From NCBI GenBank assembly GCA_019279435.1, contig JAAALK010000081.1:59573318-59637317 (forward strand): a stretch of 64,000 bases of DNA, written 5' to 3'. Source of the stretch: Zizania palustris (Eukaryota; Streptophyta; Magnoliopsida; Poales; Poaceae). Below the pieces are notes generated by a model. That model was not told the DNA's origin and did no database searches. It worked only from the letters and a program-made list of their open reading frames with translations. A program made the translations under genes and the position numbers. Shown here one piece after another: positions 32,568 to 43,521 of this stretch (position 1 is its first letter; each line of letters starts with the position of its first letter).

Positions 32568-35027
32568 CTACACATGATAAGAGCGTCTCGATCGCTCAGT
32601 GCTGGGGTGAGTAAAATAATGACGAGGCATCCAGCACTGAGTGACACGAGTAGTAGGCACAGTAAAAGTAGACGGTCTACGCACATAAAACTCAGAATGA
32701 TGCAAAGTGCGAGGTCTACCTACATGCAAAGAACGCAAAGCATGTCGAGGTCTCCTACTCTGACGAGGTACAAATCTGCCAGCCCGAGGTCTACCATCAT
32801 ATGGAACATGGTGAAGACCTCGAGGAGCAAAACCTCTCCGAGAAGCACGAGGAGCCTCAAAAGCAGGACGATAGTGCATCTCAGACTCATGCATACCTAA
32901 AGATGGGTAATGCATGTCCTGGTAGCTCATCGCCTGTGCGCGTCGCTCATCCTTGATGCGACGAAAACAGAACCCAACGAAATGACCCGCCCGCTGACAA
33001 TAGGAACAATGAAACACTCTCCTGGGGGCACTCTCATGGGTCACAAGAGCAACTCTCATAGGCTCCCTGGGTTTTTTCTGTGTGGTTTTCTTGGGAGGAT
33101 TTTTCTTGGTGGGAGGAGTTGGTTTCTTTGGTGGATGGGTAGGCTTTTTGGTTAATGGGGTGTCTAACAGAGCTCTCTCTTTCTCTAGGGTGGTGGGAGA
33201 GGTAAAAACAGTTTTGGTCTTACTGTCTGAAGCTATCCTCTCAAAACCCAAACCTAGAGCTACCCCGGCTCTGTCAGCACACAACTTGGTATTGGCCAAG
33301 AGCAAATCCATCCTACCCTTCCCCTCAGTGCATTTGTTAACCACGGACAGGAGGTATTCATTTTCGGACATGAGGTTCTCAGCTCGCTCTCTAACAGTGC
33401 CTAGCTGGTCCTTGAGGGTAATGCATGTGTCACACACAGGCTGCACATCCTTAGAACTACCGGCCCTCTCCAATCTAGCCTCTAAATCATGAACATGCTT
33501 ATCACGTAAATTAATGCTATCGCGTAGTAAGGAGCAGTTAATGCAATCAATAACATCATGAGGTCTAGAATCCACCTCCAAAAGCTGCTTCTGTGCAGTC
33601 TCAAGCTCAGAAAGAGTTTGAGCATGAACAGAACGCAACTGAGCAAGCTCACTCATGACAACAGAACATGATTCACATTCAGCATCATTAAACTTAGACT
33701 TAAGCATGGCATATTCAGTAGAAACATTTTCTAGCCTAAGTCTAAGGTCTTTTCTTTCTCTAGCGGCTTGCACAAGCAATCTATCCTGACCTAGCACAAC
33801 TTCATTCAGCTCATCTAATTTAATTAGAAGCTGGTCAGATGATAGGTTTACCTCAGATGAGTCAAGCTCATCGCCGCTGTGATCGCTGTCGGCCATGAAG
33901 CAAAGGCCGGTGAAGTCACGTCCCTTCTTGTCCTTCTTGTCCTCCTTCCTTGGGGACTCCTCCTCAGAGCTTGACTCCTCAGTTGAGGATGTGTCGATGT
34001 CGCTGAGAGCAGCAACAAAGGCTCTGGAAGCGGCCTTGGATACTTTCTTAGCCATCTTGCCGTGCTTGCCCTTCACAAAGGGCTTCCTCTCCTTTTTGTG
34101 GAATTTGGGGCGGTCACTCTCTTCTCTCTTCTTGACCTTGGGGCAATTGGCCTTAATGTGAGAGGTGTCGCCACATTCATAGCAGCCACTAAAACCACTT
34201 CTCCTCTGATCCCGTCTCTCATGATGAAAGCGGGTGAACCTCCGGGCAATGAGAGCAAGCTCATCATCAGCTAGAGTATCCACCTGCTCCTTTGTGATGG
34301 AGACCAGGGAGGACAAAGCAAAACCATCTGCAAGAACACAAGTGCCTGATGTGCTTGGTTCTGCAGTGGTGCCACGGCTAGTGCTAGAAACCAATGCCAA
34401 TGGCTGTGGCAAAGAGCTTCTGTGCACTGCAAGAGATGCCTTGGCAATCTCTGTGGACTTCAGCTTGCTAAAGAGTTCGTCACAGGTCAATGTGTCATAG
34501 CCTGTGGACTCCTCAATGCTGGATATCTTCACTTCCCATATGCTACGGTCAAGAGCATAGAGAAGCTTGATAGCCCTATCGTGATCACTGTAAGCAAGCG
34601 TCCCGTTGGATCGCAAGTTACTCACTATCGCGTCAAAGCGAGAAAACATGGCATCTATAGATTCACCAGGTGCCTGCACAAACAGCTGATACTGTTGGTT
34701 GTAGGTGCTTTGGCGCCTGGCCTTAATCTGAGTAGAGCCCTCATGAAAAATAGTGAGCGTTGTCCAAATTTCCCTAGCAGTCCTAAGGTGCTGCACCCTA
34801 TCAAACTCACTCCGACTCAAACCAATGAACAATATGTTCCTTGCCTTGGAATTTGCATTATACTGATCCTTTTCAGTTTGAGTGGTGCGGGTATCAGGGA
34901 TGGAGTATTGTGATTCCACAATCTCCCAAATTGCATTTCCTTGGCTTAACAAGTAAGCTTCCATGCGCACCTTCCAGTATGCAAAATCTGTCCCATCGAA
35001 CAGAGGAATTTTACTGCCTCTATCCAT
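32568..35027 (-). CDS. gag: S1 gag protein
   Basis: 819 residues. The N-terminus (MDRGSKIPLFDGTDFAYW) is the UBN2/copia gag fold that forms the capsid. First CCHC knuckle C282, C285, H290, C295 (CYECGDTSHIKANC). An acidic serine-rich stretch lies around 345-395, a long heptad-rich coiled coil around 400-590, a K/P-rich hinge around 625-655, and a second CCHC C674, C677, H682, C687. The C-terminus is R/H-rich. Length and two knuckles fit Sirevirus gag. The start is the first ATG after the PBS, 50 bp away. It ends in TAG in frame with pol. Confidence 0.93.
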   Translation of the reverse strand: MDRGSKIPLFDGTDFAYWKVRMEAYLLSQGNAIWEIVESQYSIPDTRTTQTEKDQYNANSKARNILFIGLSRSEFDRVQHLRTAREIWTTLTIFHEGSTQIKARRQSTYNQQYQLFVQAPGESIDAMFSRFDAIVSNLRSNGTLAYSDHDRAIKLLYALDRSIWEVKISSIEESTGYDTLTCDELFSKLKSTEIAKASLAVHRSSLPQPLALVSSTSRGTTAEPSTSGTCVLADGFALSSLVSITKEQVDTLADDELALIARRFTRFHHERRDQRRSGFSGCYECGDTSHIKANCPKVKKREESDRPKFHKKERKPFVKGKHGKMAKKVSKAASRAFVAALSDIDTSSTEESSSEEESPRKEDKKDKKGRDFTGLCFMADSDHSGDELDSSEVNLSSDQLLIKLDELNEVVLGQDRLLVQAARERKDLRLRLENVSTEYAMLKSKFNDAECESCSVVMSELAQLRSVHAQTLSELETAQKQLLEVDSRPHDVIDCINCSLLRDSINLRDKHVHDLEARLERAGSSKDVQPVCDTCITLKDQLGTVRERAENLMSENEYLLSVVNKCTEGKGRMDLLLANTKLCADRAGVALGLGFERIASDSKTKTVFTSPTTLEKERALLDTPLTKKPTHPPKKPTPPTKKNPPKKTTQKKPREPMRVALVTHESAPRRVFHCSYCQRAGHFVGFCFRRIKDERRAQAMSYQDMHYPSLGMHESEMHYRPAFEAPRASRRGFAPRGLHHVPYDGRPRAGRFVPRQSRRPRHALRSLHVGRPRTLHHSEFYVRRPSTFTVPTTRVTQCWMPRHYFTHPSTERSRRSYHV

Positions 35028-35077
35028 GTCGCCAACAGATCACAAAACCGGTTAAGGTCAACTGGTGATCTTAACCT

Positions 35078-35089
35078 GCTCTGATACCA
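35078..35089 (-). promoter_or_regulatory. S1 primer-binding site
   Basis: Minus strand TGGTATCAGAGC, complementary to initiator tRNA-Met, two bases after the LTR end GGTCCAACA. Confidence 0.95.
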
Positions 35090-35091
35090 AT

Positions 35092-37083
35092 TGTTGGACC
35101 GGAAACGGCGACCAGAGGGGGGGTGAATGGGAGCTTTTAAAAATTCGGGCTAAAAACTTAGCCTTCGGGTTCTGTTCTGTCTCCCGCGGAACAGGCTTCG
35201 AGCACTACCTTCGAAGGTCTGGTTCGGAGGTACTTCGACACCTTCGAACACAGGCTTCGGAGGAGCAACAGTTCGAAGCCAAGAAGACTTCGCTCCACTA
35301 ACAACCCTTGAAAACCTACTCTGCTAAGTCAGTGCAGGCTCCGCACACAGGGTGCTTCGAGCAACCTTCGCACTTCACCCTTCGCAAGAGCGGACAGCCC
35401 TCTGAGGACTTCGACCAAGTACTTGGCGACAGCAACTGGTGCTGGGCTTTGTACGCGAAGGTCTACACGCACACAAAACGGACCACGCTAAGGGCTTCGA
35501 CACAAGAAGCACAATGGGATACGACCAGGGCTTCGCTAGTAAGCAGCGAGGTCTTGCCTCGTGTTACACAGAGCGACAACACACTGAAAAACACACTTCG
35601 CGAGAAAAACACCCTTCGCCAAGACAGGCTTCGGTGAACTAAAAACTAGCGAGGTATGCAATACGAGCTCAAACAAAAGCACACAGAAGCAGGGCTTCGC
35701 CGCTTGAACAAGGAACACAAAATATATTGAACTCTGGATGAAAACCAGCGAGGTATGTGTACAGGAGCTCAACAGTAAATGCTCAAAGTGTTAAATGTTA
35801 CCTACCGAGCCCCCATATTTATAGCCCATGGATTCATCCTAAGGAAGTGACTACTTTACCCCTAGGGTTTACAACAGATTTGTCTCTACAGAACTAAGGG
35901 GTACAAAAGGTAGTCCACCTTTATTTTGGAGGCTTCTCTGTCAGCTGCAGAGGGGACAGTGTCAGCCTTTTTCAGAACAGACAGTGTCAGCCTTTACAGT
36001 GTTGACTTCTGGAACCTCCCTTCGCACCGGAGGGTGCGGTAGCTTCGGCGAGAAGCCTGCAGCCTGTTGGCCTTCGCTCCGCCGAAGAAGTCCTTCGATA
36101 CAGTGACGGTTTTAAGCCGAAGCCGTCAAAGCCCTTGGGCCTTCGCACCACCACCTTCGGAGTGGACCTCCACGGCTTCGCAACTACTCCGAGCTCAACC
36201 ACCGTCCGTCCGTGTACCGAAGCCATGCATGGCCGAAGCACCACAAGTCAACCTCACTCCGGAGCTAGCCTCGCTCCGAAGTCCTTCACACTCCGAAGCC
36301 CCACCTTCGGAGTACCACCCTTCGAAGTCCCTCCTTCGTCCAAGGCCTCCGCATGAAGCATTCCATGAGCACTTCGTCGCAGTGTCTCACTCCGAGCACA
36401 CTCCTCGACGAGCCTCACCCGGACCATGCCTTCGATGCGCCTCGACTTCTGAGACCTTCGTCGGGTAACCTTCGAGTGTCTCCCTCCGGAGCACACTTCG
36501 AACACCTTGCCTCCGCAGAGGACTTGATCCACCAACTCTGAAGTCACTCCATTCGGAGTACCTTCGAAGTGCCTCATGTCCGAGGACTTTGTCTCGGAGC
36601 ACCTTCAGCCGGAGCCACGCTCCGCACTCTCTGCCTTCACCTGGCACGCCTCGACCCGAGGACCGACCCGGACCACCTTCGCAGCCACCGTGACGGAGCT
36701 CCCCGCTCCCCTGGCATCAAGCCTCCCGCTTGACCCAGGTTCACCCGGCTCGAACCCTGTCCGTCGCCTCCGAAGTCCCTGCGCACCACCGACAAGCAAA
36801 CAAGTGTATCCAGTACTCCGGAGACCTCTCCGGGTTAGCAACCTCCGGTACACACTCCGGTGTACCGCCCAAAGTACCGAAGCCTTCGGTACGAACCCAG
36901 TCATCGCGTACTGTCGGACCCCTCCGACAGGCACACTCCGCTGCGCGGCTGCAGCAAGCAAACACCTCCGAACACCCTTCGGAGAACCACCTCCGAAGCC
37001 CCTTCGGAGGTACCCTTCGAACAGAGGGTAAAATCCAGTCAATCACTCATCACAAAACACCGAAACCAACCCTTGGTTTCTCA
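35092..37083 (-). mobile_element. S1 5' LTR
   Basis: It matches 26240-28230 except for about six substitutions and one extra G near its start (I compared them by eye). All six are transitions, mostly C/T or G/A. It is followed by the AACCT duplication at 37084. Confidence 0.95.
35816..35823 (-). promoter_or_regulatory. TATA box of the S1 5' LTR promoter
   Basis: Minus strand GGGCTATAAATATGGGG. This is the promoter copy that would drive the S1 genomic transcript. Confidence 0.7.
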
Positions 37084-37088
37084 AACCT

Positions 37089-38046
37089 TCATTATAATTT
37101 CTCCGTCGGGGCTGGGTCTTAGAAGGACTTCTTCGAAGGTTCACTTGGGGCGGGGATATCCTCCGGATTATCTTGTATATTGTTCACTTGTCTCGGGTCA
37201 AGAGGGGGGCCATGACCATATTCTGCTCTTCTTGCAGTGGCTTGATCTCCGAAGACAGTGAGTACTCCCGCTTGCTTGGGCATCTTCATACATAAATAAT
37301 TATGACGCGCCATGGCTCCGAACTGATTTAACATGCCCCTCTCAAAGATAACATTATATGCATAAGGGGCATCTACAACATCAAAAATCACCTCCTCCGT
37401 CCTTGCCAGTAACCCCTCTTCGAAAGAAACCTCCAGACCTATCTAGCTGAGGGCATCAAGAGGGGGTCCTACGAAGCCTTGCAAGGGACGAGCTGTAGGG
37501 AGGAGGTGTTTCCTGGAGATACAGAGCTGATCGAAGGCTTGAACGAAGATGATGTCTGCTGAACTCCCTCCGTCAATCAGCACTCTCCGGACTTCAGTCC
37601 CTGCTATATCGGCAGTAATAACAAGGGGATCTACATGCGGAAACTTGATGCCAGCTGCATCATCTGCAGAAAAAGATATTGGCACATGGGACCACTCGGG
37701 CATGGTAGCTGCAGACGAAGAAGTTCCAATATGGCCCACTTCCTGGACATATTCTCTTCACTGTCTCTTCGACATACTGCCGAGGGTCCCTCCTCCAGAA
37801 ATGGGGAGGACTACTCTTGTAACCTGATCTTGACCATCTTCCTACGTCAGAGGTGGCATAATATTGACCACCGGAGGCTGTCTTGCAGAGTCGAAGTTGT
37901 CTATATGTGCCATAGCCTGGACAGTCTCCGGACATACCTCGGAAAGAACTCGATCAGTAGTGCCTCGACCCGAAGTCCTTTCAAGGTACTTGCTTCTTAA
38001 AGCGAGTATAGAATTGCATGCATCAGTAGCGTGACTCCGATTCTCA
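37089..38046 (-). pseudogene. T1 gag C-terminus and protease segment between S1 and T2
   Basis: Minus-strand reading: HGENRSHATDAC (zinc-knuckle part) at the right edge, then MGHIGTSSSAATMPEW, the protease active site RRVLIDGGSSADIIF, ARPLQGFVGPPLDALS, a stop at about 37441, then FDVVDAPYAYNVIF and RRAEYGHGPPLDPRQV. S1 cuts off the left side at 37088, T2 the right side at 38051. The protease lies in the same frame context as in T2 (47205 downward). One stop and weak frameshifts are visible. Confidence 0.85.
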
Positions 38047-38051
38047 CCATG

Positions 38052-38546
38052 TGTTGGCGTAAAAGATTACGCTAACAGGTTTCTGTAGATTAGAAACTAA
38101 CAAATGAAGTGTTTGCAAAGTGAACTGTTCCAAGCCTCCGAAAGGATAACAACTTAGAATAGTTCGAATGTGTGTATTGAATAACTTGTATTTCAGTCCC
38201 TATTACAGGGTGAAATGGGGGTATTTATAGGCCCAAATATTAAGGAAAAGACCTATTTACCCCTCTATTACATCCGACATAGTGGAAACTATTCGGTACC
38301 CTTGATAGGGCTAAAAAAGTAAAAGACTAATCTAATAAGATAAAAGATAAATCTTCCATCTTAGCTGGCAGAAAAGATCTCAAAGAGCCTTAGTTCGAAG
38401 ATATACTCCGAACCAAGGTCCATCTTCTTACTTCGAGCTTGACTCAGGACATCTTCAAAGATGGACATCTGGAAACCTTCGAATCCATTATCTGCCTTTG
38501 TACTGTTACGGCAATAACCCTGAGGATGGAATATTTTCCCCCAACA
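38052..38546 (-). mobile_element. T2 3' LTR
   Basis: TGTTGGCGTAAAAG … TTTCCCCCAACA. Minus-strand TATA box in GGGCCTATAAATACCCCC at about 38221-38232. The adjacent GTAGCCCCTCGAATACG gives the minus-strand polypurine tract. Confidence 0.93.
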
Positions 38547-38873
38547 GTAGCCCCTCGAATACGCTTCTCCGTTAAACCTGTAATGTTAGGAGAGCAGTAT
38601 ACGGAAGAAAAATAACCAGGTGTAGGGGTTATTGGATTGTAATTTATCTCTGAAATATACGAAGATATTAAACTCCGAATCAGTTTTAAGACAATTACTT
38701 TCGAACTATCTTAAAACTAACTCAGGAAGCTCAAAAGCCTTTTAGACTTAGACGAAATAGCAGTTAGCTTCCTTCTTCTAACAGAAACTACGGGACGCGT
38801 TAATTTCGGAGAGAAGTAACGGGCAAGAATGCGAAACGGCACAGACTAACGGTAAAAAATGTAAAGTCTAGGC

Positions 38874-38881
38874 TATAAATA
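38874..38881 (+). promoter_or_regulatory. TATA box for the antisense gene of T2
   Basis: GGCTATAAATAGAGGG on the plus strand, about 330 bp inside the 3' LTR and 114 bp before the ATG at 38995. It corresponds in position to 18546-18553 of T1. Confidence 0.65.
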
Positions 38882-38994
38882 GAGGGCCTAGAACTTTCCT
38901 GAGTACCTTTCCACCGCTTTCTTGCAAACAAACACCCTTTGAGCCCTTTGAGCCCTAGCCTCCATTCGTCCTCCAGAACAACCTAGTAACTTCA

Positions 38995-41900
38995 ATGGCG
39001 AAAACCAAGAGTTCTGGAGCCCCTTCGGCCTTGGCTCGGCAGCAGGCGGCTAGAGCAGCGGTGGCTGCGGCGTTGGCGATCCATGGCGGCAGGAGGGGGA
39101 AATCCCCAAAATGTTGATGATCAAGGTCTCTGCCCGCCATCAACGAAGTACTTGGACCAATCCTTCCAACTGGGACCTTCTACCTGCAAAAGAGAATCAC
39201 TGGCGGTCGCAGTAGAAGGGAAGATTTGTACCGGAGTCATGATCCGCAAACCTGGAAAGGAACTCATCCCGTCGCCAAGGCCTGGAGAAGTGGTCGTCTT
39301 CGAAGCCTTCTTCGAAGCTGGCTTAGGCCTTCCAGCAGTGGACTTTTTGGCCGAGGTACTTGATTTGTTTCACGTCACCCTTCCTCAACTTTCTCCGAAC
39401 GCAGTAGCTCGTTTAGCTATCTTTGAATGGGCGTTGAGAGCCGAAGGCTGTGAGGGGAGGGCAGAGATCTTCGCTGCGCTACACAGAGCTTCGTGCCAGC
39501 CAAAAACCTTCGTAGGCCCCGGAGGTGAAAAAGTGGTAGTAGCCTTCGGAAGTATTAACTTCAGGCTTCGGGATGAATACGCCCTTCAATTTCCTGCTAA
39601 GGCCATCAATGCAAGATGGTATACCGACTTGGTCATGAGATGGTTTTACGCCGAAGTTGGGGCGAGCAATCCTTTGGCCGGACCTCTGAAAGACATCCAA
39701 TTCCGGAAGGAAGCCCTAGTACATCCAGACCAAGGTCATCTCGAAGCTCGCCTTAGCTTACTTCAGAAAATCAGTCGAAGGTTGAGCATGCGAGACTTAG
39801 CCGAAGAATTCCTCGGATTACAAATCCCTCCACTGATGGCCAACTAGCCTATCATCTTCGAAGAGGATTCGGAAGGCGGTCTCCGAAAAATCACTTCGAC
39901 TTCGAGCCCTACAGGTAACTTCGAAAACAACATATATTATGCATATTCATTCGAAGAAGTAACTAACTTAATTCATTTTTTTAGCTTCTTCAGCCCCTAT
40001 TACTTCGGAGCAAATTGTGCGGGCTTCGGAGAAGATTTTGGGCGCTCCAACTCCGACTTAAAAGGAATGGAGAATCAAGTTGGTCAGGAGTTGGGAAAGA
40101 TTTAACAGAGTGTGGAGAATGCTGGAAATCACTCCGCCCCCTTTGATGGATTGGGTGCCTTCGGAGAAAGGACCCAAAAAGAGGAAAGCCGAAGCTGGGA
40201 CTTCGAGCCCCGCCAAGACTCCGGTCAAGAAGGTGGCTCGGAAACCAAAGAACCCCGCACCTTCGAGCCCAAGGGCTTCCGTCTCTGACTCCCAAGAGGA
40301 CGAAGGGAGGTTGCTTGTGCGTCTGATAGACGAAGATGCATCTCAAAGGACTGCGCAAGCCGAAGTACCTGCGAACGTGCCGGAGTCTCGAGATAACCTT
40401 GAGCAACCAAGGACTTCGGCAGTTCAAGAGGATTTACCTCAGGGCGAAGTTCCTGCGGATGAAGGTGGAGTCAAAGTTACTATGGCTTCGATTCCTGAAG
40501 AGGCAACAAGGACTGCTCAGGAAAATGCTCCTGCAGTCGAAGATTTAACGGCTGATTCGGACGAAGATCTCGCCTTCGATCCGCCGAACAGTCCAATGAT
40601 TACCCCTCACCAGAATGTCGGAGGTAGACTTCGAATAATTCTTTTATGTTTATTTTGCGTATTTATATGAAGTATAACACCTTTGTTTTTTTACAGAGTC
40701 CACTCCTGTGGAAGAAGTCCGGCAGGAAGAAATAATCCCTGGACCTTCGACGACTTCGGAGCCAATCCCAAGAGCCACTCAAATGGGGCCTGGAAGAGGC
40801 AAAAGGAATATAGAACCCCTCTCTGCTACGAGTTCCGTATCAACTCCATCTGACTCAACAGACGAGAGTCATTCTACCGAGGGGGGCCAGTCTCTAGGGG
40901 CTCCGAAGACTACAAGCCAACACTCCGACCCTTCGCTGGACGAGGATGACCAACAAGCGATAAGCATGCTCCCCCTTCTAGCTCCTTTCTTAGAGCGAAC
41001 AACTGGTCTTCGGACTTTGCTCGAGCCTTTGGATCGAGCTAGTCGCGACATAGGGGAGACCAACTTAGTGGCCATTCTGAGGAAAGCAGACAGGTCGGAG
41101 CTTAACGCTGCTATGGAACGTGCAGCTTACCAGGTACGAAGCATCTGTGAAATAACATAGAATTTACCTACAAATAAATTTTTACCTTGGTTTTTTCTTT
41201 TTGCAGCAAACAGTCTTGGCCCGAGCTGCGAATATATCGAATGATCAAGAAATCGCTCGTCTTCGAGAGGAAAATAACATCCTTCAATGGAATCTCACCA
41301 TCTCCGAAAGTCGAGTGGTTCAAATGGACAGTATATTGTCAATGGAGCGCAGGGCCAAACAAGGTTTGGAGGCTGCGAATAAAGAGCTCGAAGCAGAAAG
41401 AATTGTGCTTCGAGCTGAAATTGAAAGAATGCGGGCAGAGCACGCTACTGTGGGGACCGAGCTTGTCAGACTCCAAGAGGAAGCTAGCCAGCTTTTGAAC
41501 CAAAACAATATCTTGACTACTGAAACTGCTAGACTTTTTGGGGTTCTGGGAGAGGTAACTTCGATGAAGGACGTACTGAACGAAGATAAGCTGAAGTCCG
41601 AGAAGGTAGCTGTGGAAGTTATGAATCAACTGCTAGGTGTTCTGGAGTACTTCGGTACTACTGGAACACTTCCTTTTGATGATAACATTTCTCTTTTGTG
41701 CCGGTTGAAAAGGATTCAAGGAGTGGCGAAGCAGATGAAGACAGCAGGCATTCGATACGGAGAACTCTCCGGACAAGTGGCTGCTGTTGGCCTACTTCGC
41801 TACTACGAAGATCTGGGCCGATCGATAACTCCGAGCGTAGGAGAGGGCCCAATTACCTTCGACGACGAGCGGCTTCTGACTCCTTCTGAAGGTGTGGCCG

Positions 41901-42602
41901 CTGCCTGGCGAGCCTTCCAGACTTCATGGAGAGCCGAAGGTCGCTCTGCGATCAAGGCCTGGATCGACGAAGGACAATGCCAGAAACAAGCTCGGACCCA
42001 AGCTTCAAGTAGCCTGCCTCCTCCGAACCCGCAGGTTTAGAAATACCTTAGGATTTTTTGGCTATGTAAAGCTTTATGCTTATGAACATTTATCAATGAA
42101 AATTTATTTATCATATTTTTAGGCTTTGCCTCATACGGAAGATATCGAAGTGTTAGACATTAACGACGAACTTCGCTCATTATGGACTACCTTCGATCTT
42201 CTAAAAGCTTATAAGCGCCCTCGATTTTTAGTTCCTCGAGATAGCTCCAGTGTAATTGCGCCCGAAGTAATCAAAGATATACTATCTTATATTAAAGAGG
42301 AAGAAAAAGAGGTTAACTTGATCACTTCGTCTTCTGAAGACGTTATATGGTCTGAAGACGAAGATGAAGTTCGAAGTAAAAAACCTGAAGAACTTGGAAG
42401 CTGGGAAAGGAGCCCCGAACGGCTTCGAACTTGGGCCGAGCTTCAACAAGAACAGAAGGACTTTAGAGCTTCGAAGGTAGGCAAAAGAGTTAAACGTAAA
42501 GTTGTTAGAACTCCCGGCACTGGAACTAGTCGTTCCAACCCTAGCTCTAGAGATCGAAGAGGTCTTCGATTCCTTCTTGGTATAGATACCAATTTTTCAT
42601 GA
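38995..42602 (+). pseudogene. T2 antisense gene, five exons (PF04195-like, coiled coil)
   Basis: Exons by GT-AG sites with matching phases: 38995-39914, 39985-40623, 40697-41133, 41207-42034, 42123-42602. Joining across each intron keeps one frame, for roughly 1100 codons. Exon 1: PF04195-like domain (PGEVVVFEAFFEAGLGLPAV, ARLAIFEWALRAEGCEGRAE, LSMRDLAEEFLGLQIPPLMA). Exon 2: K/P/S/A-rich with basic patches. Exon 4: long heptad coiled coil (about 41210-41600) then GIRYGELSGQVAAVGLLRYY. Exon 5: acidic, then ERSPERLRTWAELQQEQ and the basic end RDRRGLRFLLGID. Lesions: a frameshift near 39083, a TAG at 39848 where T1 has W, and a TAA at 40059 where T1 has K. Function unknown. Confidence 0.75.
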
Positions 42603-42956
42603 TGTAATCTGTAAACATATTCGTTCGAATAATGAATACCGATTTAAAATTGTCTCCATATTTACTAGCCCCTCTTTGAGGATAAGCAACTTCGAACTGT
42701 ATTCAAAGATGGTTATGCGCAAAGAAAAACTTTGGAGTACAATTTTTTGGGGTTCGGAGCCCCTCTGCAATTTAAAGATCTTTTAAAATCTTATAAAATG
42801 TCTTCGACTACTTGTAGTCTGAAGAATGGCAACTTAGTACCCTTGTTTTATGAAAGAAATCACTTGAGATAACTTTCAGGACACCTTAGTGTCTTAGATA
42901 ATTTATCACTTTGGACTATCTTAACAGACATTCGAAGCTCATGGCTCAAACTCTGT

Positions 42957-43317
42957 TTTGCTTTGGCCACCTTCAGCTCTTTTTTGCGAACTCTGTCGAA
43001 CCAATGGTTCGGAGTTTGCAATGGTCTCTTTGGACTCTTTTTACGGATGTCTACCAGCCAATGGCTTGGACTCCGCATATTTTGGCCACCTTCGGCTCTT
43101 TTAACGGAAGTCTACCAGCCAATGGCTTGGACTCCGCATGTTTTGGCCACCTTCGGCTCTTTTTACGGAAGTCTACCAGCCAATGGCTTGGACTCCACAT
43201 GTTTTGGCCACCTTCGGCTGTTTTTACGGAAGTCTACCAGCCAATGGCTTGGACTCCGCATGATGTGGTTTTGGGCTCTTTTACGGATGCCTACAAGCCG
43301 GTGGCTTGGACTCCGGA
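42957..43317 (+). repeat. Tandem repeat, about six units of about 61 bp, in the T2 3' region
   Basis: Units end near 43018, 43077, 43138, 43199, 43260 and 43317. Each contains TTTTGGCCACCTTCGGCTC, TTTTTACGGAAGTCTACC and AGCCAATGGCTTGGACTCCG. The middle four units are nearly identical, the outer ones diverged, as expected for recent expansion. Open frames through it only reflect the repeat. It sits between the 3' ends of two convergent genes. Confidence 0.9.
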
Positions 43318-43521
43318 TTATGTCAGCCCCCACGTCGGAAGCTTCGAACCAATGATTCGAAGTCCGAAAATATGATTCAGCTTCATGACACTTCCCTCTC
43401 GGTCAACCCCGCGGTTCCAGTGCGTCCACTCGGAAGCTGGAGGTTTATGAGGGGAAGGCACTATCTGCACCATATGCTTTATTAATTCAGAAGATGATTA
43501 CAAGTGATTTACAAGAAGCCC

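Larger units (their letters stand above)
26240..37083 (-). mobile_element. S1: full-length Sirevirus-type Ty1/copia retrotransposon
   Basis: 10,844 bp, with two nearly identical LTRs (1991 and 1992 bp), PBS, gag, pol and a PPT-rich 3' region, all on the minus strand. A perfect 5-bp duplication AACCT flanks it (26235-26239 and 37084-37088). It splits T1 pol between the protease linker and RT; the T1 reading is continuous across the site. A long gag with two CCHC knuckles and a coiled coil, plus multiple AAAGGGGGAGA-like tracts before the 3' LTR, place it in the Sirevirus group. About six LTR substitutions indicate a very recent insertion. Confidence 0.95.

Noticed and set aside
42911..43375. 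Open frames with repeated SQWLGL/QPMAWTP peptides, and a CRISPR-like appearance
   Set aside because: The array is a continuous 61-bp tandem repeat with no spacers, in a plant retrotransposon 3' region; 61 is not divisible by three, so each frame is only a by-product.
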